From Arabidopsis thaliana (Eukaryota; Streptophyta; Magnoliopsida; Brassicales; Brassicaceae): a stretch of DNA of 64,000 nt. This document shows, piece by piece, positions 25,419 through 35,686 of this stretch. The notes under the pieces are model-generated. The model was not told where the DNA came from and did not search any database. It saw only the letters and a program-made list of their open reading frames with translations. Position numbers and translations under genes: made by a program. The first letter of the stretch is position 1; each line of letters starts with the position of its first letter. The DNA is taken from assembly GCF_000001735.4 (NCBI RefSeq), contig NC_003076.8, forward strand, positions 25,299,835-25,363,834, written 5' to 3'.

Positions 25419-26606
25419 TTATCCGGTTTCTTGCTCAAACTCTTCACCATCTGATTCCTCTGCATTATCTGCATCATCATCCTCTGCTTCATTATCATCC
25501 TCTTCTTGTTCGTTGTTGACGACTGGTTTTCCAATTACCGGTAAAGCAGGACTCATCTTTCTGATCTCGTTGCACTGCACCAAACCCAAGACAACAAGAA
25601 TTTACTTAGAACTTGTCTTAAAACATTCATAACAACAACACTGAAACTGACAATTAGCTCTACTGATCTCTCTCACTTTTGAGCTCCCACGTCTATATAA
25701 TCACACAATCTAATATATTTAAGAAGAACATATAATTAGAGGTAACACCAACACATCACACGACAAGGAGACATGTTGTCTAAAGTTCACAATGGCTAAA
25801 TTCCAAATCTGCAAATTTTGTCTTTGCTTCTTTCCTTTCACTTGCTAGTGATTCAGGAAACGGAACTAGTTTTCAAACATTGGAAAACATGTAACAATAA
25901 ACTCAAATCCTTTTCCATACTAAATCTAGAAACCAAAAATCTCTCCAATTTAAACTCGAAGATCACCCTTGGATCTTTATACATTATTACGGGTCTAAAG
26001 CTATAAGATGATAGTCCAATGAACACAAATGCATATATCCATAGAGTCTACACTGGAAAAACCACTACACTAGAATCACAACTCGACATTGGTATCCACT
26101 AAAATTCTCACTTTTGTACTAACTTAAAACTCAAACATAGGACCCAAAAGAATATGTTCCAAAGCAGAAAGATTCAGAAACTCATATTCATCTTATCAAT
26201 ATGAAGTAGAGAAGAAAGTGATCTGCCTAAAACCAAAATCATCACCACGGATCGAAAAAGATTGATCATTTACAAAGTAGAAACCACTTATAATCTCGAA
26301 CACAATCAATAAATTTCACTCATAATCAGCTCAACTTACATGAAACTAAAGATCTAAGATTGACCTTTTATGCTGCCTGTAGTGACAGTCGAAAACTGAA
26401 AATTTCCTATTCAGCAGATTCCGAAGGAGAACGAATACATAAATAAAAAAGAAGGAAGCTACCTTTTCTTCGAACTCAGCTTCTTCCATGGCGAGAAGAA
26501 TCTCCTCGTTCTGCGGCTGAGGCCATTGTAACGGAAGCAAATACGATGCCGGAATCGTCTTCGTCGACGACGGAAATTGGGTCATCAACGTCGGAAACTG
26601 TAACAT
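25419..26606 (-). CDS. Small acidic protein, candidate APC15 subunit of the anaphase-promoting complex
   Basis: Two coding exons, 26606-26463 and 25574-25419, separated by an 888-base intron, give 99 aa (probably At5g63135). The N-terminus has FPSSTKTIPASYLLPLQWPQ. The middle has a helix rich in E/A (ILLAMEEAEFEEK). Then comes PALPVIGKPVV and a long acidic tail (QEEDDNEAEDDDADNAEESD). Order and spacing resemble animal APC15, where an N-terminal FPR-type segment, a helix, a PIGKP motif and an acidic tail follow one another. If so, it would help mitotic checkpoint complex turnover on the APC/C in the nucleus. Resemblance was judged by eye and is the weak point; it has also been labelled a transcription termination factor-like protein, which I cannot support from sequence. 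Confidence 0.75.
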
Positions 26607-28402
26607 TCTTCTTCTCTTCCTTTTTCTCTCTTAACGAAAATTGATGGAAAAGTAAATAAAGACCAAAAACACAGTGCATTTATTATTGGGCTTTTATCTG
26701 TTTAGCCCATTGTTATTGGGTAAAGATAAATATAATTTTGACTATGAGTAGGGACTAAATGTTAAATTTGGGCTTGTAAAATTACAAAAGCATAATTTGA
26801 AACCCATTGGGCCACTCCCTACCTTCCGCGCGTGACTTAAATTTGAAACTAACTAACAACGTCTTAAAAATTAAAACTCTAATAACAAAAACGTAAATAG
26901 GCATCTGATCTTTTGATTGGTGATGGAATAGTAACATTCCAAATATTTTGATTACCCATAAAACATCGAATCTTGCGAATTCATAGTACTTTTTGTATTA
27001 TTTTTTGAAAGCTATATTAACATTTTCGTTTATCATTTATGGTAGTATTTATGTATCTTGTTTTAGGTTTTCGAAATAAACTTGTTCATGTCAAAAGAAA
27101 TTGAAGAAATTCAAACGAATAAAATTAATCAACTCTAATAATTTTCTTATATTTCACCAGTCTACTATCATAATGAACATACTTAATTGTAATGTTTGTT
27201 AGTATGTTTTCTAAAATCCACTATTTAACTTGCATGCCATTGCTGTTTATATACGGTCTCTAACCCCCAAAGGAGCCAATTATAGATAAAATACTGACTA
27301 TCAATTTTGCAAATTTGGTGGTGTGAATAGTTGTAAAGGCTGTACATTGCGTAAAAAAACTTAGGGTAAAATAAAAAAGCATCACATAGTTATTTTAAAA
27401 AGGCCAAACACACCTTTAAAAAGGATAACTCTTTACACCTTTATCCCACACCCCATTTCCTTGTGAGAAAGAAACTATGCATGCGGGAATATAACAATAC
27501 GGCTTTGCTTCTCAATACAACGACATAAAAACTCTCTTTATAAGACTCTCACACACACATATGTTGATATGTATAATACACGTCTCTAAATTTGTGTATC
27601 TATCTACATTACAATATATATAGTTTGATATCAATCTACAATTGAAAGCATATATATATAAGTATGTTTCTTGCTTCAGTTCTTCACCAAAAACTTGTGT
27701 TCTTAATCTTGGTTTATCACGATGAAATTGTTGTCGATGATGATGATGATGGAAGCTATTGTCCTGGCTAACTCACCTTGAGGTCCTCGATTCCATTGAT
27801 GACGCTAAATGGGGAATAAGCATTCCTGGTCCGATCCATTTCATGTCACTTAAATCTTATTATTTCGTATAATAATCAAATTCAATGTTGTTCAAGTTTG
27901 TATTCGATGTTTTAATCACTTACGTATGTATTTTCTCATGGAATGTATCGTCGAACTAATTATTCAAAACGACCTTTATTTTGAAAGGAATGCTTTTTTA
28001 TTAATTGGAAATTACAAACGAAAACAAACAATTTGTGTCCCCAACTATATTTTTTGGACCAATTAACTAATCACTAAAGGTCTCATGTGGAGACTTAATA
28101 AACCTTAAATGTAATTGTCATTATGAGTTTGAATGACGTTATGCTGAGTTCAATGAGAAAATATGGTTGGTAATTGGTAGTTGTGTGTCATAACTCGTAA
28201 TTAAATCACGCCACAAATAATTAACTCGATGCTAATTAAGAATAAAACCTCTTTTCAAAATAAACAAAATTAAAAGCTTTCCATGTCAAAGTTGCTTCCT
28301 TTGGCTTCTTCCTACACACTTGCTTCACATGTCTACTACACTGACTGACTGACACAACGATAAAGTACACTTATCGTGTTTCTTGGTCTCATCATAAGTT
28401 CA
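26607..28402. other. Intergenic between APC15-like gene and PAP29
   Basis: Upstream of the APC15-like ATG are several site II-like motifs (TTGGGC, AGCCCA, TTGGGCC; 26685-26815). From about 27500 there is a promoter-like stretch (CTCTTTATAAGACTC at about 27533) followed by two very short open frames described separately. A CTGACTGACTGACAC run lies near 28340. Confidence 0.45.
27722..27872 (+). other. Possible tiny peptide locus with two overlapping frames
   Basis: A first ATG (27722) opens a 19-codon frame (MKLLSMMMMMEAIVLANSP) ending at 27781. An overlapping frame, open from 27750 to TAA 27870-27872, reads through WKLLSWLTHLEVLD and KWGISIPGP. A TATA-like TTTATAA lies about 190 bases upstream. 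This could be an unannotated short transcript, a decayed peptide gene or chance. I do not recognise it. Confidence 0.2.
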
Positions 28403-29782
28403 ATGGCGGACAATCGAAGAAGAAGAAGCCTATTCGACTTCCTACTTTTCTCCGTGTTTCTAGGACTCGCATGTCTCTGTTTATCTCCGATTCCGGCAAC
28501 AGCTCAACGTCGGAAACTCAGGTTCAGTGTTAACGGCGAGTTCAAGATACTACAAGTGGCGGATATGCATTTTGCTAACGGCGCTAAGACGCAGTGTCAA
28601 AATGTTCTTCCTAGCCAGAGAGCTCATTGCTCAGACCTCAACACCACCATCTTCATGTCGCGAGTCATCGCCGCCGAGAAGCCTGATCTTATCGTCTTCA
28701 CCGGTAAGACCCCCAAATTGAACAAAACCCTAACTTTTCTTCTCGTGATTTGAAAAATCTTAACTTTCAGGATGTTTACATAAACCCTAATTGTGAAATT
28801 TCGAATCTTTTTGGGGTTTTGTTTCGTTTCAGGTGATAACATATTTGGGTTTGATGTAAAAGACGCTTTGAAATCCATAAACGCTGCGTTTGCTCCAGCG
28901 ATTGCGTCTAAAATCCCATGGGTTGCTATTTTGGGAAACCATGACCAAGAATCTACATTTACAAGACAACAAGTTATGAATCACATTGTGAAGCTTCCCA
29001 ACACTTTGTCTCAAGTGAATCCTCCTGAAGCTGCTCATTACATTGATGGTTTTGGTAATTACAATCTCCAAATCCATGGAGCTGCTGATTCGAAACTACA
29101 GAACAAATCTGTTCTTAATCTTTATTTTCTCGATAGTGGAGATTATTCTAGTGTTCCTTACATGGAAGGTTATGATTGGATCAAAACTTCTCAGCAGTTT
29201 TGGTTCGACCGCACTTCAAAACGTCTCAAGGTACATCAATGATGAACATGATCAATCTTGTTTTTTGATCATGACATTGTTGTTTTAACCCTGGTTTTGA
29301 TGATATTGCAGAGGGAGTACAACGCAAAGCCTAATCCTCAAGAAGGTATAGCTCCAGGACTAGCTTACTTCCACATTCCATTACCGGAGTTTTTGAGTTT
29401 TGACTCAAAGAACGCTACAAAAGGAGTGAGACAAGAAGGTACATCCGCGGCTTCTACAAACTCGGGTTTCTTCACAACATTGATAGCTAGAGGAGATGTG
29501 AAATCTGTGTTTGTGGGTCACGACCATGTCAACGACTTCTGCGGTGAACTTAAAGGTTTGAATCTATGTTATGGTGGTGGATTTGGGTATCATGCTTATG
29601 GTAAAGCTGGATGGGAAAGAAGAGCGAGAGTTGTGGTTGTTGATTTGAATAAGAAGAGAAAAGGAAAGTGGGGAGCTGTGAAATCGATTAAGACATGGAA
29701 GAGGCTTGATGATAAGCATCTCTCTGTTATTGACTCTCAAGTTCTTTGGAACAATTCTGCAAACAAATTAGTTGTTCGTTGA
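28403..29782 (+). CDS. PAP29: Purple acid phosphatase PAP29
   Basis: Three exons, 28403-28703, 28833-29230 and 29312-29782, give 389 aa. The start at MADNRRRRSLF gives a signal peptide (hydrophobic FLLFSVFLGLACLCLSPI, cleavage near ATAQ); an upstream in-frame ATG at 28376 is less likely. The metallophosphoesterase signature blocks are all present: QVADMHF, VFTGDN, ILGNHDQE, and near the end FVGHDHVNDF. The exon 1 junction restores the glycine of TGDN. Several N-glycosylation sequons (NTT, NKS, NAT) fit secretion. PAPs hydrolyse phosphate esters at acid pH using an Fe-metal centre. This is the low-molecular-weight group, which is close to animal TRAP-like and DR2241-type sequences. Confidence 0.95.
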
Positions 29783-30201
29783 TATTGATTCCATGTGTTG
29801 TTGTTTTGATCTGTCTACTAAATGTTCTGTTTTAGTTGGTTTTGGGTTTCATAGAAACTGTTTAAGTGTTTATCATTGAGTTAGTTTTAAACTCCATTTG
29901 ATGTAATTTTGTTTGGTTTAAGACTTTAAGGCAAGAAAGTGAAAAACTAAACTTTCAAACACATTAGAGATGTGAGTAGTATTATATTTTAACCGTTCTT
30001 TAAACTTTTGATTAATCGTTTTACCATTTTGTGTTACCAATCCGATCCAATAATTAAAACGTTTTGTCTATACTTTATAAATTTGGCTACATAACGTTTG
30101 ATTTTGGTGTTTTACAGTAACACCTAATCAGTTTATAACAAAAATTTGATTTGTTTGGTAATACATGATTTATAAAATAACCTTGAAAGAATAATCAAGT
30201 A
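29783..30201. other. PAP29 3' flank and tRNA upstream region
   Basis: AT-rich, no gene. A CAA motif just before the tRNA (30197-30199) matches the usual plant tRNA transcription start context. Confidence 0.5.
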
Positions 30202-30273
30202 GCCCGTATAGCTCAGTGGTAGAGCGTCAGTCTTGTAAACTGAAGGTCCGTAGTTCGATCCTGCGTGTGGGCA
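30202..30273 (+). tRNA. tRNA-Thr (anticodon TGT)
   Basis: A full cloverleaf is visible: acceptor stem GCCCGTA/TGTGGGC, D arm GCTC...GAGC, anticodon stem TCAGT/ACTGA around loop CTTGTAA (anticodon TGT, reading ACA), and T arm CGTAG/CTGCG with TTCGATC. The B box GGTCCGTAGTTCGATCC region fits pol III. There is no intron. The discriminator is A, and a T-run (CACCTTTTTG) follows directly as terminator. CCA is not encoded, as expected for a nuclear gene. Confidence 0.95.
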
Positions 30274-30275
30274 CC

Positions 30276-30292
30276 TTTTTGTTTTTTTTTCC
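30276..30292 (+). terminator. Pol III T-run after tRNA-Thr
   Basis: TTTTT followed by G and a second run of eight Ts directly downstream of the tRNA gene. Confidence 0.7.
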
Positions 30293-30409
30293 CATTTTCA
30301 TTTCCTTTCATTATCATTGCGAAACGGCGACGTTAATAAGTTTCAACCCGTCGTCATTTTCACTCGTGTTTGACGAGCTTTTGGTTTCTTAGGGTTTTTG
30401 ATCTCTGCA

Positions 30410-30826
30410 ATGGCGAATCTAATTCCTAGATTCCTCAGGAACAAGTCTTGCTTCAATTCAATCCAAAGGCTTACTACTACTCCTTCTCTCTTCACTTACC
30501 AGAAGCCCTACTTCAACAACAACAACAACATCGACTCTGTTATTGAGAAACCCGATCCAGTTTCTTTTACTAATCCTTTGATTACACTCTCCGGGAATGA
30601 ATCCAATCAACCTATGCGGTTTTACCCTAGTTTCTCCATGGGGTTATGCTTGAATCCCAAAATGATTCAAGGTCTGGATCTAGCTGAAACAGCGTCGTTG
30701 GAGGAGGAGGAAGAGGATACGAAGGAGATTGTGATTTACGCTGATAGTGTGAAGAAGAAGAGGAAGAAGAAGATGAACAAGCACAAGTATAGGAAACTCA
30801 GGAAACAGCTTGGTCGCAAGTCATAG
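30410..30826 (+). CDS. Mitochondrial bS38m/COX24-like protein
   Basis: Intronless, 138 aa, probably At5g63150. The start at 30410 (MANLIPRFLRNKSCF) opens a mitochondrial-type presequence rich in R, K, S and T and poor in acids. The middle has an Asn run (FNNNNNID) and an acidic patch (LEEEEEDTKE). The C-terminus, DSVKKKRKKKMNKHKYRKLRKQLGRK, carries the COX24/AURKAIP1 (DUF1713) signature. In ribosome structures this family is the mitochondrial small-subunit protein mS38. The role in mitochondrial translation is inferred from the family. It lies 136 bases downstream of the tRNA gene, so the promoter must overlap or follow the tRNA. Confidence 0.88.
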   Translation: MANLIPRFLRNKSCFNSIQRLTTTPSLFTYQKPYFNNNNNIDSVIEKPDPVSFTNPLITLSGNESNQPMRFYPSFSMGLCLNPKMIQGLDLAETASLEEEEEDTKEIVIYADSVKKKRKKKMNKHKYRKLRKQLGRKS

Positions 30827-33650
30827 ATTTTTTTTACTATTCCGGTGAGAAGTTTGCTCCTTTCATGTCTTCTGAATTACTGGGATTCAAAGGATGAACC
30901 TTTTTTATTGAATCAGAACAAAAAATTTCTAAATTCCATTGCATTGTCATTAGTCTGTGTTCATCGTTTGTCTTGACAACACATTTCTAATAAAACGTTT
31001 GCTCAATTCACACACTGGTGCAGTATGTCTTTATGATTTTGAATTCTATAGGATTTGCCAATTTGCTGTCTTGAGTTTTCTTGCTAGTTGGATGCTCCAA
31101 GTTTGTTTCTTTCCTCTATGCACTAAGCTAGCATGAATTCTTCATTTCATTATCAGTTCTTAGTGATTGTATAAACGTTATCAGTGTGTACTTTTCATGT
31201 GTCATTTGCTTGGAGACCCGCTAAGGGTATTTAACCTGGTTTGATTGTAGAGTTAGGTGTCGCAATGAGATTACTTCTTTAAGCTTTAACTGGTGTACTC
31301 TGGATCACATGGAACCTTAGATGATATCTTAGGGTAAAGTTCCATTGTTATCCAGGTACTGATTCACAATCGCTTTTAGAAATTCAATGTTTATTGCAGT
31401 TGATGCGGATGGTTGGTATCTTCAGATTGTTATCAACTTCTATGTCTTGAGTTAGTCAGTTAGATGAAGAGGATACTGATGTTCTATTTAGTTGTAAAGC
31501 TAGAAATGGTTGTAACAATTATCAAAGCTCAAAAATGCAGAATTTGCAGACATAGTTAGTGTGAGTCATACTAGTCTCTCTGTGTTGGCATTCAAAGACT
31601 TGCACTATAAACTTGTAGTAATCTACATCAGAAGAGTGACATTAATCTTTTCCAAGTTTGATTACTAGTATTAATAGATTTTATTATCATTCTTCTCTGC
31701 TTCAATAGCGTTGTTGTTCCAAGTTCCAACTCTTGAGTTTTAATTGCATTGGTTTTGGACATTCTTGTTTTTTTGTGATTCGTTCATTTGCTAAGGCTGT
31801 GTACCTTAGAGAATAATGGGTTATGATCTTGAATCTACTAGCAACTGTTCGTTGCTTTTGGATCATATCAGTTCTTTTTCTTTCTCAATGAAACAGAGCA
31901 TTTCTTCTGATTTTTAGACCAAGATGATGGTGTTTATGTAGCTTAAAGGATTTATATGATTAGTTCATGTGTGACAACGTTAGTGATTCATGTCTACTAA
32001 CATTCACACCCGATTACTCTGTTTTTTTCTTTTCTATTGCATTGCATATCTTAGTTGAATTTAATATATCAAATAATGGGAAAAAATCTACATTTGCTAT
32101 AAATATCTCTTTATTGGTACTAAGTACTAACAAAGTAATAATACAACAAAATGTCGAGAAACGTCAGAAGATCAGAGATAAATATCTTATTCAGTGCTAA
32201 CACCTAAAACTGAATGTTAAAGTTAGAGCTATGAATCTCTTTCATTCCTTAACCACAAGAACCGATACACTGTTTACACAAGAGAGCCTCTAGAACATCT
32301 CTAGGTCATATAATTCTCAATCACAGGAACACATCGTCGCTCACAAGTCAAAATATCAAACAATGCATAATTAATCGTATCACTCCCATGACTCTTTACC
32401 TCCACGGAACCTGCAGGATGCTTCCAAGTCTTTGCTTACTCCAGCTCATCCAAGTCTTTGGTTAAATCTTTAGTCACCACTCACTTATTCTGTGTCATTA
32501 CTCCTGATAAGAATCTTTTTTGTCGTTCGTATGTAAACATTCTTTTCTTTAATTCATACGTGGTCGAATCTTTAGTCACCTCTATCGTCATGATAAGAAT
32601 CATTGTTGTCGTTAGTATTAAAACATCGGTGACTGCATTGCTCCACTACTCAGAAAGCTTTACGGGTTGATATTGTCATCTTCTTTTTTGTTTTTTTTCT
32701 TCAAAATATGTAAAAATAACAATTTAGAATAAGTTTCATGTTGAAACTTTAGTGAATGAACTTGCTCGAGTTGTTTAACCTTTTTATGTCAAAACTCGTG
32801 TTATAACATGAAAATATTCATTTCCATTTCAAAAGAACAATTCTTGTATTTGATTTTTTTTTTATTAAGTGCATTCATCTGGTAGTTAAGAAGTATGAAC
32901 TGAAATGTAAGAGTAATTGACATCCGACACGAAACCACATTGCGTGGTTCATCTGTCCCCCACGCGTCTTTCCTTTTTCCAGTCGAACCCAAGTATGAAT
33001 GAAGAATTTAATAAAAATATCTCTGTTTTAACTAATTATAAGCACATGTTTTTTTCTAATAATTTGCCTTGTTTGCTTTTGAATCCTCAATCATGATCAA
33101 CCTTCCACTATACCAGTGACTAAGACCGGTTGGTCAATTTTGATCTCCAATATTGAATTTCTATTATTTCCATCAAAATTCTCCTTTGTATCATGCATGG
33201 TTGAAGCTATTGTGATTGATTAGACCGATCCAACTTGAATCTCATTTAGATTTTTTGTGATTCATATGCAACCAGGTCTAGTCATATAATTTGGCATGAC
33301 CAATCAACTACAAAGAGAATAATTATTTTGTTTCCATCTTGTCACATTACTTTAGATTCAGTAATCCTTTTGCGTTTGACGTTAGCTAGTTTAAACCGGA
33401 TCAATCTGTATACTTTTTGCCACAAAGTCTCCAAAAACCCTAATACCATTTTATAACCAATAATACATTTCTATATAATTCGACCGACCAAACAAAACGA
33501 CAGATTCAAAGGGTTACTCATTGACAAGTTTAACCCAATCAACCAGTCCGAGAGACAAATAACAAACAAATAAACCTTCCGACTCAAGTAATTAATGGCT
33601 TCTAACAATCGCTCACTATATAATCTAATAAAAACACATATATTGTATAT
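30827..33650. other. Intergenic 2.8 kb, no gene recognised
   Basis: The first part is T-rich and looks like 3' UTR or intronic sequence without coding frames. Between 32420 and 32635 are short tandem repeats (separate entry). The last part is AT-rich flank of BT1. An unannotated non-coding transcript is possible but not supported by a clear promoter. Confidence 0.45.
32423..32635. repeat. Imperfect tandem repeats
   Basis: TCCAAGTCTTTG occurs at 32423-32434 and 32449-32460. Then a unit beginning AATCTTTAGTCACC, followed by TGATAAGAATC, TTGTCGTT and TAAA, occurs from 32465 and again from 32567. The second unit has lost about 20 bases. Confidence 0.7.
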
Positions 33651-35565
33651 TCACATTAACTTGTTCCGGATTCTGATCAAATCTTCTGCTTCTTCTTTAA
33701 ATAACACTTCACTTTTTTTCTTCTTTGATTGAGACAACGAAGACATGGCTTTAGCAGACGCTACTCTTCTCACCAGAACCTTCCACTTCGTGTCCTCAAC
33801 CATTTTCTTGTCCTTTTCACCTCTATTCTTATATTGCCTACTCCAATCACCAAAACAAATAAAAAGTTGACAACGAGATCAGATTCTCATTTCTTAAAAT
33901 ATCTTTTAATAATTCTACCAAACAAAATATTTCCAGCCGTCCGATCACGACTCATCATCTAATAAGTAGGCTACCACCACAAAAAGATAATTATTATTGG
34001 CGCCGAAAGTTAAAAAAAAATCAAATGAGATCTACTATCGAAAAGTGAAAAACTTTTATCATTAGAAACATTTAAAATGTGGTTTTGATTATTCTAAAAT
34101 GTCGGATTTTTACCTGCAAAGAGGGACACGGCAAGATTCAGATTGGTCACAAATCGAAGAATGGAGTCTAAGGAGTTGAATCATTCTCTTGCATCGGACA
34201 CAACCTTTGCCATCGACTCTTTTCTTGCATACTGCAAAGTGACGTATAAGAAGTTGAAGTCCGTAACAAGTCGAAAACGCACTGCATGGACCGGGTTTTG
34301 CTTGACATGTTGACTTGTTGTCTAAGTTAGACGATGGTCCGACCAGTGTGCAACCTTCGGTGCATATGTGTTCTATACATTCCATGGCTTCACTCAGCTG
34401 CAAATACAGATTCTGTTCTCGTCTGTGTCTCCTTCTTCTTTTCTTCCTCTGCAAGAAATTGACCCAAAAGAAACCTAATTCAATAAAACAGAGTTTTCTT
34501 GAAGAACCAAAAAAAAAGAAAACAAAAAAGTGTGGTTTGAGTTAATTACCGATTCTGCATCGTCGATGAATTGGAGAATGTCAAGTTCAAGAAAAGGATC
34601 GTGTTCTTGAAGAAACTTCCATCCTTCTGTCTGTTCAACGGTCTTGAACTTGTAGTGAATGAATCGCATACACTTGAGACAGAGGTCAGGTGCGTCGCAG
34701 AGACGAGCCAGCTGGAGAATATCGACAACGTTTTCGGCGGTTACTCTCTCACCGACGCCTTTAGTGCACCGTTGCTTTAACTGAGTCACCATATACACGT
34801 GTGATAAAGCCAGTAGATGGATTCCGTATTTTTCCATCTCATTCTCCGTGACACTAAACAAAAGATACATATAGGGGTATTCTAGTCATTTTGCATACTA
34901 AGGGTAAAATTTGCCGTTGATTTATTCAAATTTGATGTTGGTACTAGTTTCGTGTTCCTTGTGTTGTGTTTCACACGTTTTTGAATATGAAACAAGTCTA
35001 AATCAATCGCAATCTGGTTGTAGTGATTTTAATGTATGATTAAAACGTTGGAAAAGTCGAGTTTGGTAAAGATCTTTAAGATGATGTATTTAATCAAGCA
35101 TTCTTTTTAGTATGATTTGTATTTTTGAAGTAATAAATCTACGGATTAAAAAAAAAAATCTGACGATCAAGAAGATATGAAAAAGAGAGAAAGACGAACC
35201 TCGGAGAATAGAGGAATCTGACGAAGACTGAAACGGCGTCGCATGGAACACCGAGAATCTTAATAACTTTCTTCGATGATCCGCCGTGAATCTTCCTCGG
35301 CTTCTCGATGATGTTCGTCAGTACCGGTGAGACCGAAGCCTGCATTTAACAATTTTAAACAAACAAAAAAGATAAGCACCAAAATAAAAAAATATTCGAT
35401 CATACAAAGAAAGTAAGAAGAAAAGAAACTTACGAGGATGCCGGAGTGTGCCGGAATACTACGACGACCGGAGGTGATGATCTCAACATCAGTTTCCACA
35501 AGATCATACGAAATCTTATTGGCGTTTAGTGAAACGCCGTCGTTTTGAGTGGCGGTTATAGCCAT
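33651..35565 (-). CDS. BT1: BTB and TAZ domain protein BT1
   Basis: Five coding exons, 35565-35434, 35339-35200, 34853-34550, 34448-34114 and 33837-33651, give 365 aa. A BTB/POZ domain (about 20-135; VEIITSGRRSIPAHSGIL, then VIKILGVPCDAVSVFVRFLY) is followed by a BACK-like helical part. Next comes a basic stretch (RKKRRRRHRREQ), probably a nuclear localisation signal. A TAZ zinc domain with clustered Cys/His (about 210-303, CKKRVDGKGCVRCKRMIQLL) follows. The last exon encodes a basic helix (WKVLVRRVASAKAMSSLSQS) typical of the family's calmodulin-binding segment. BT proteins are nuclear and cytoplasmic adaptors that can bind CUL3, calmodulin and BET bromodomain factors. BT1 is auxin-inducible and acts redundantly in gametophyte development. 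Confidence 0.95.
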
Positions 35566-35679
35566 CGTTTTAAGTTTTCAGAGAGAAAGAGAAAGAGAGA
35601 GTGTTGGTAAATTTTGTTGTTGGAGGCTGGAGGGTTTTAATTTGATGATGGAGAAGCTTGAGGGCATTGCTTCTCTGGA

Positions 35680-35686
35680 TTTTATA
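35680..35686 (-). promoter_or_regulatory. BT1 TATA box
   Basis: On the gene strand GTCTATAAAATCC lies about 115 bases upstream of the BT1 ATG, predicting a leader of about 85 bases that contains a CT/GA-rich tract (35580-35601). Confidence 0.6.
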
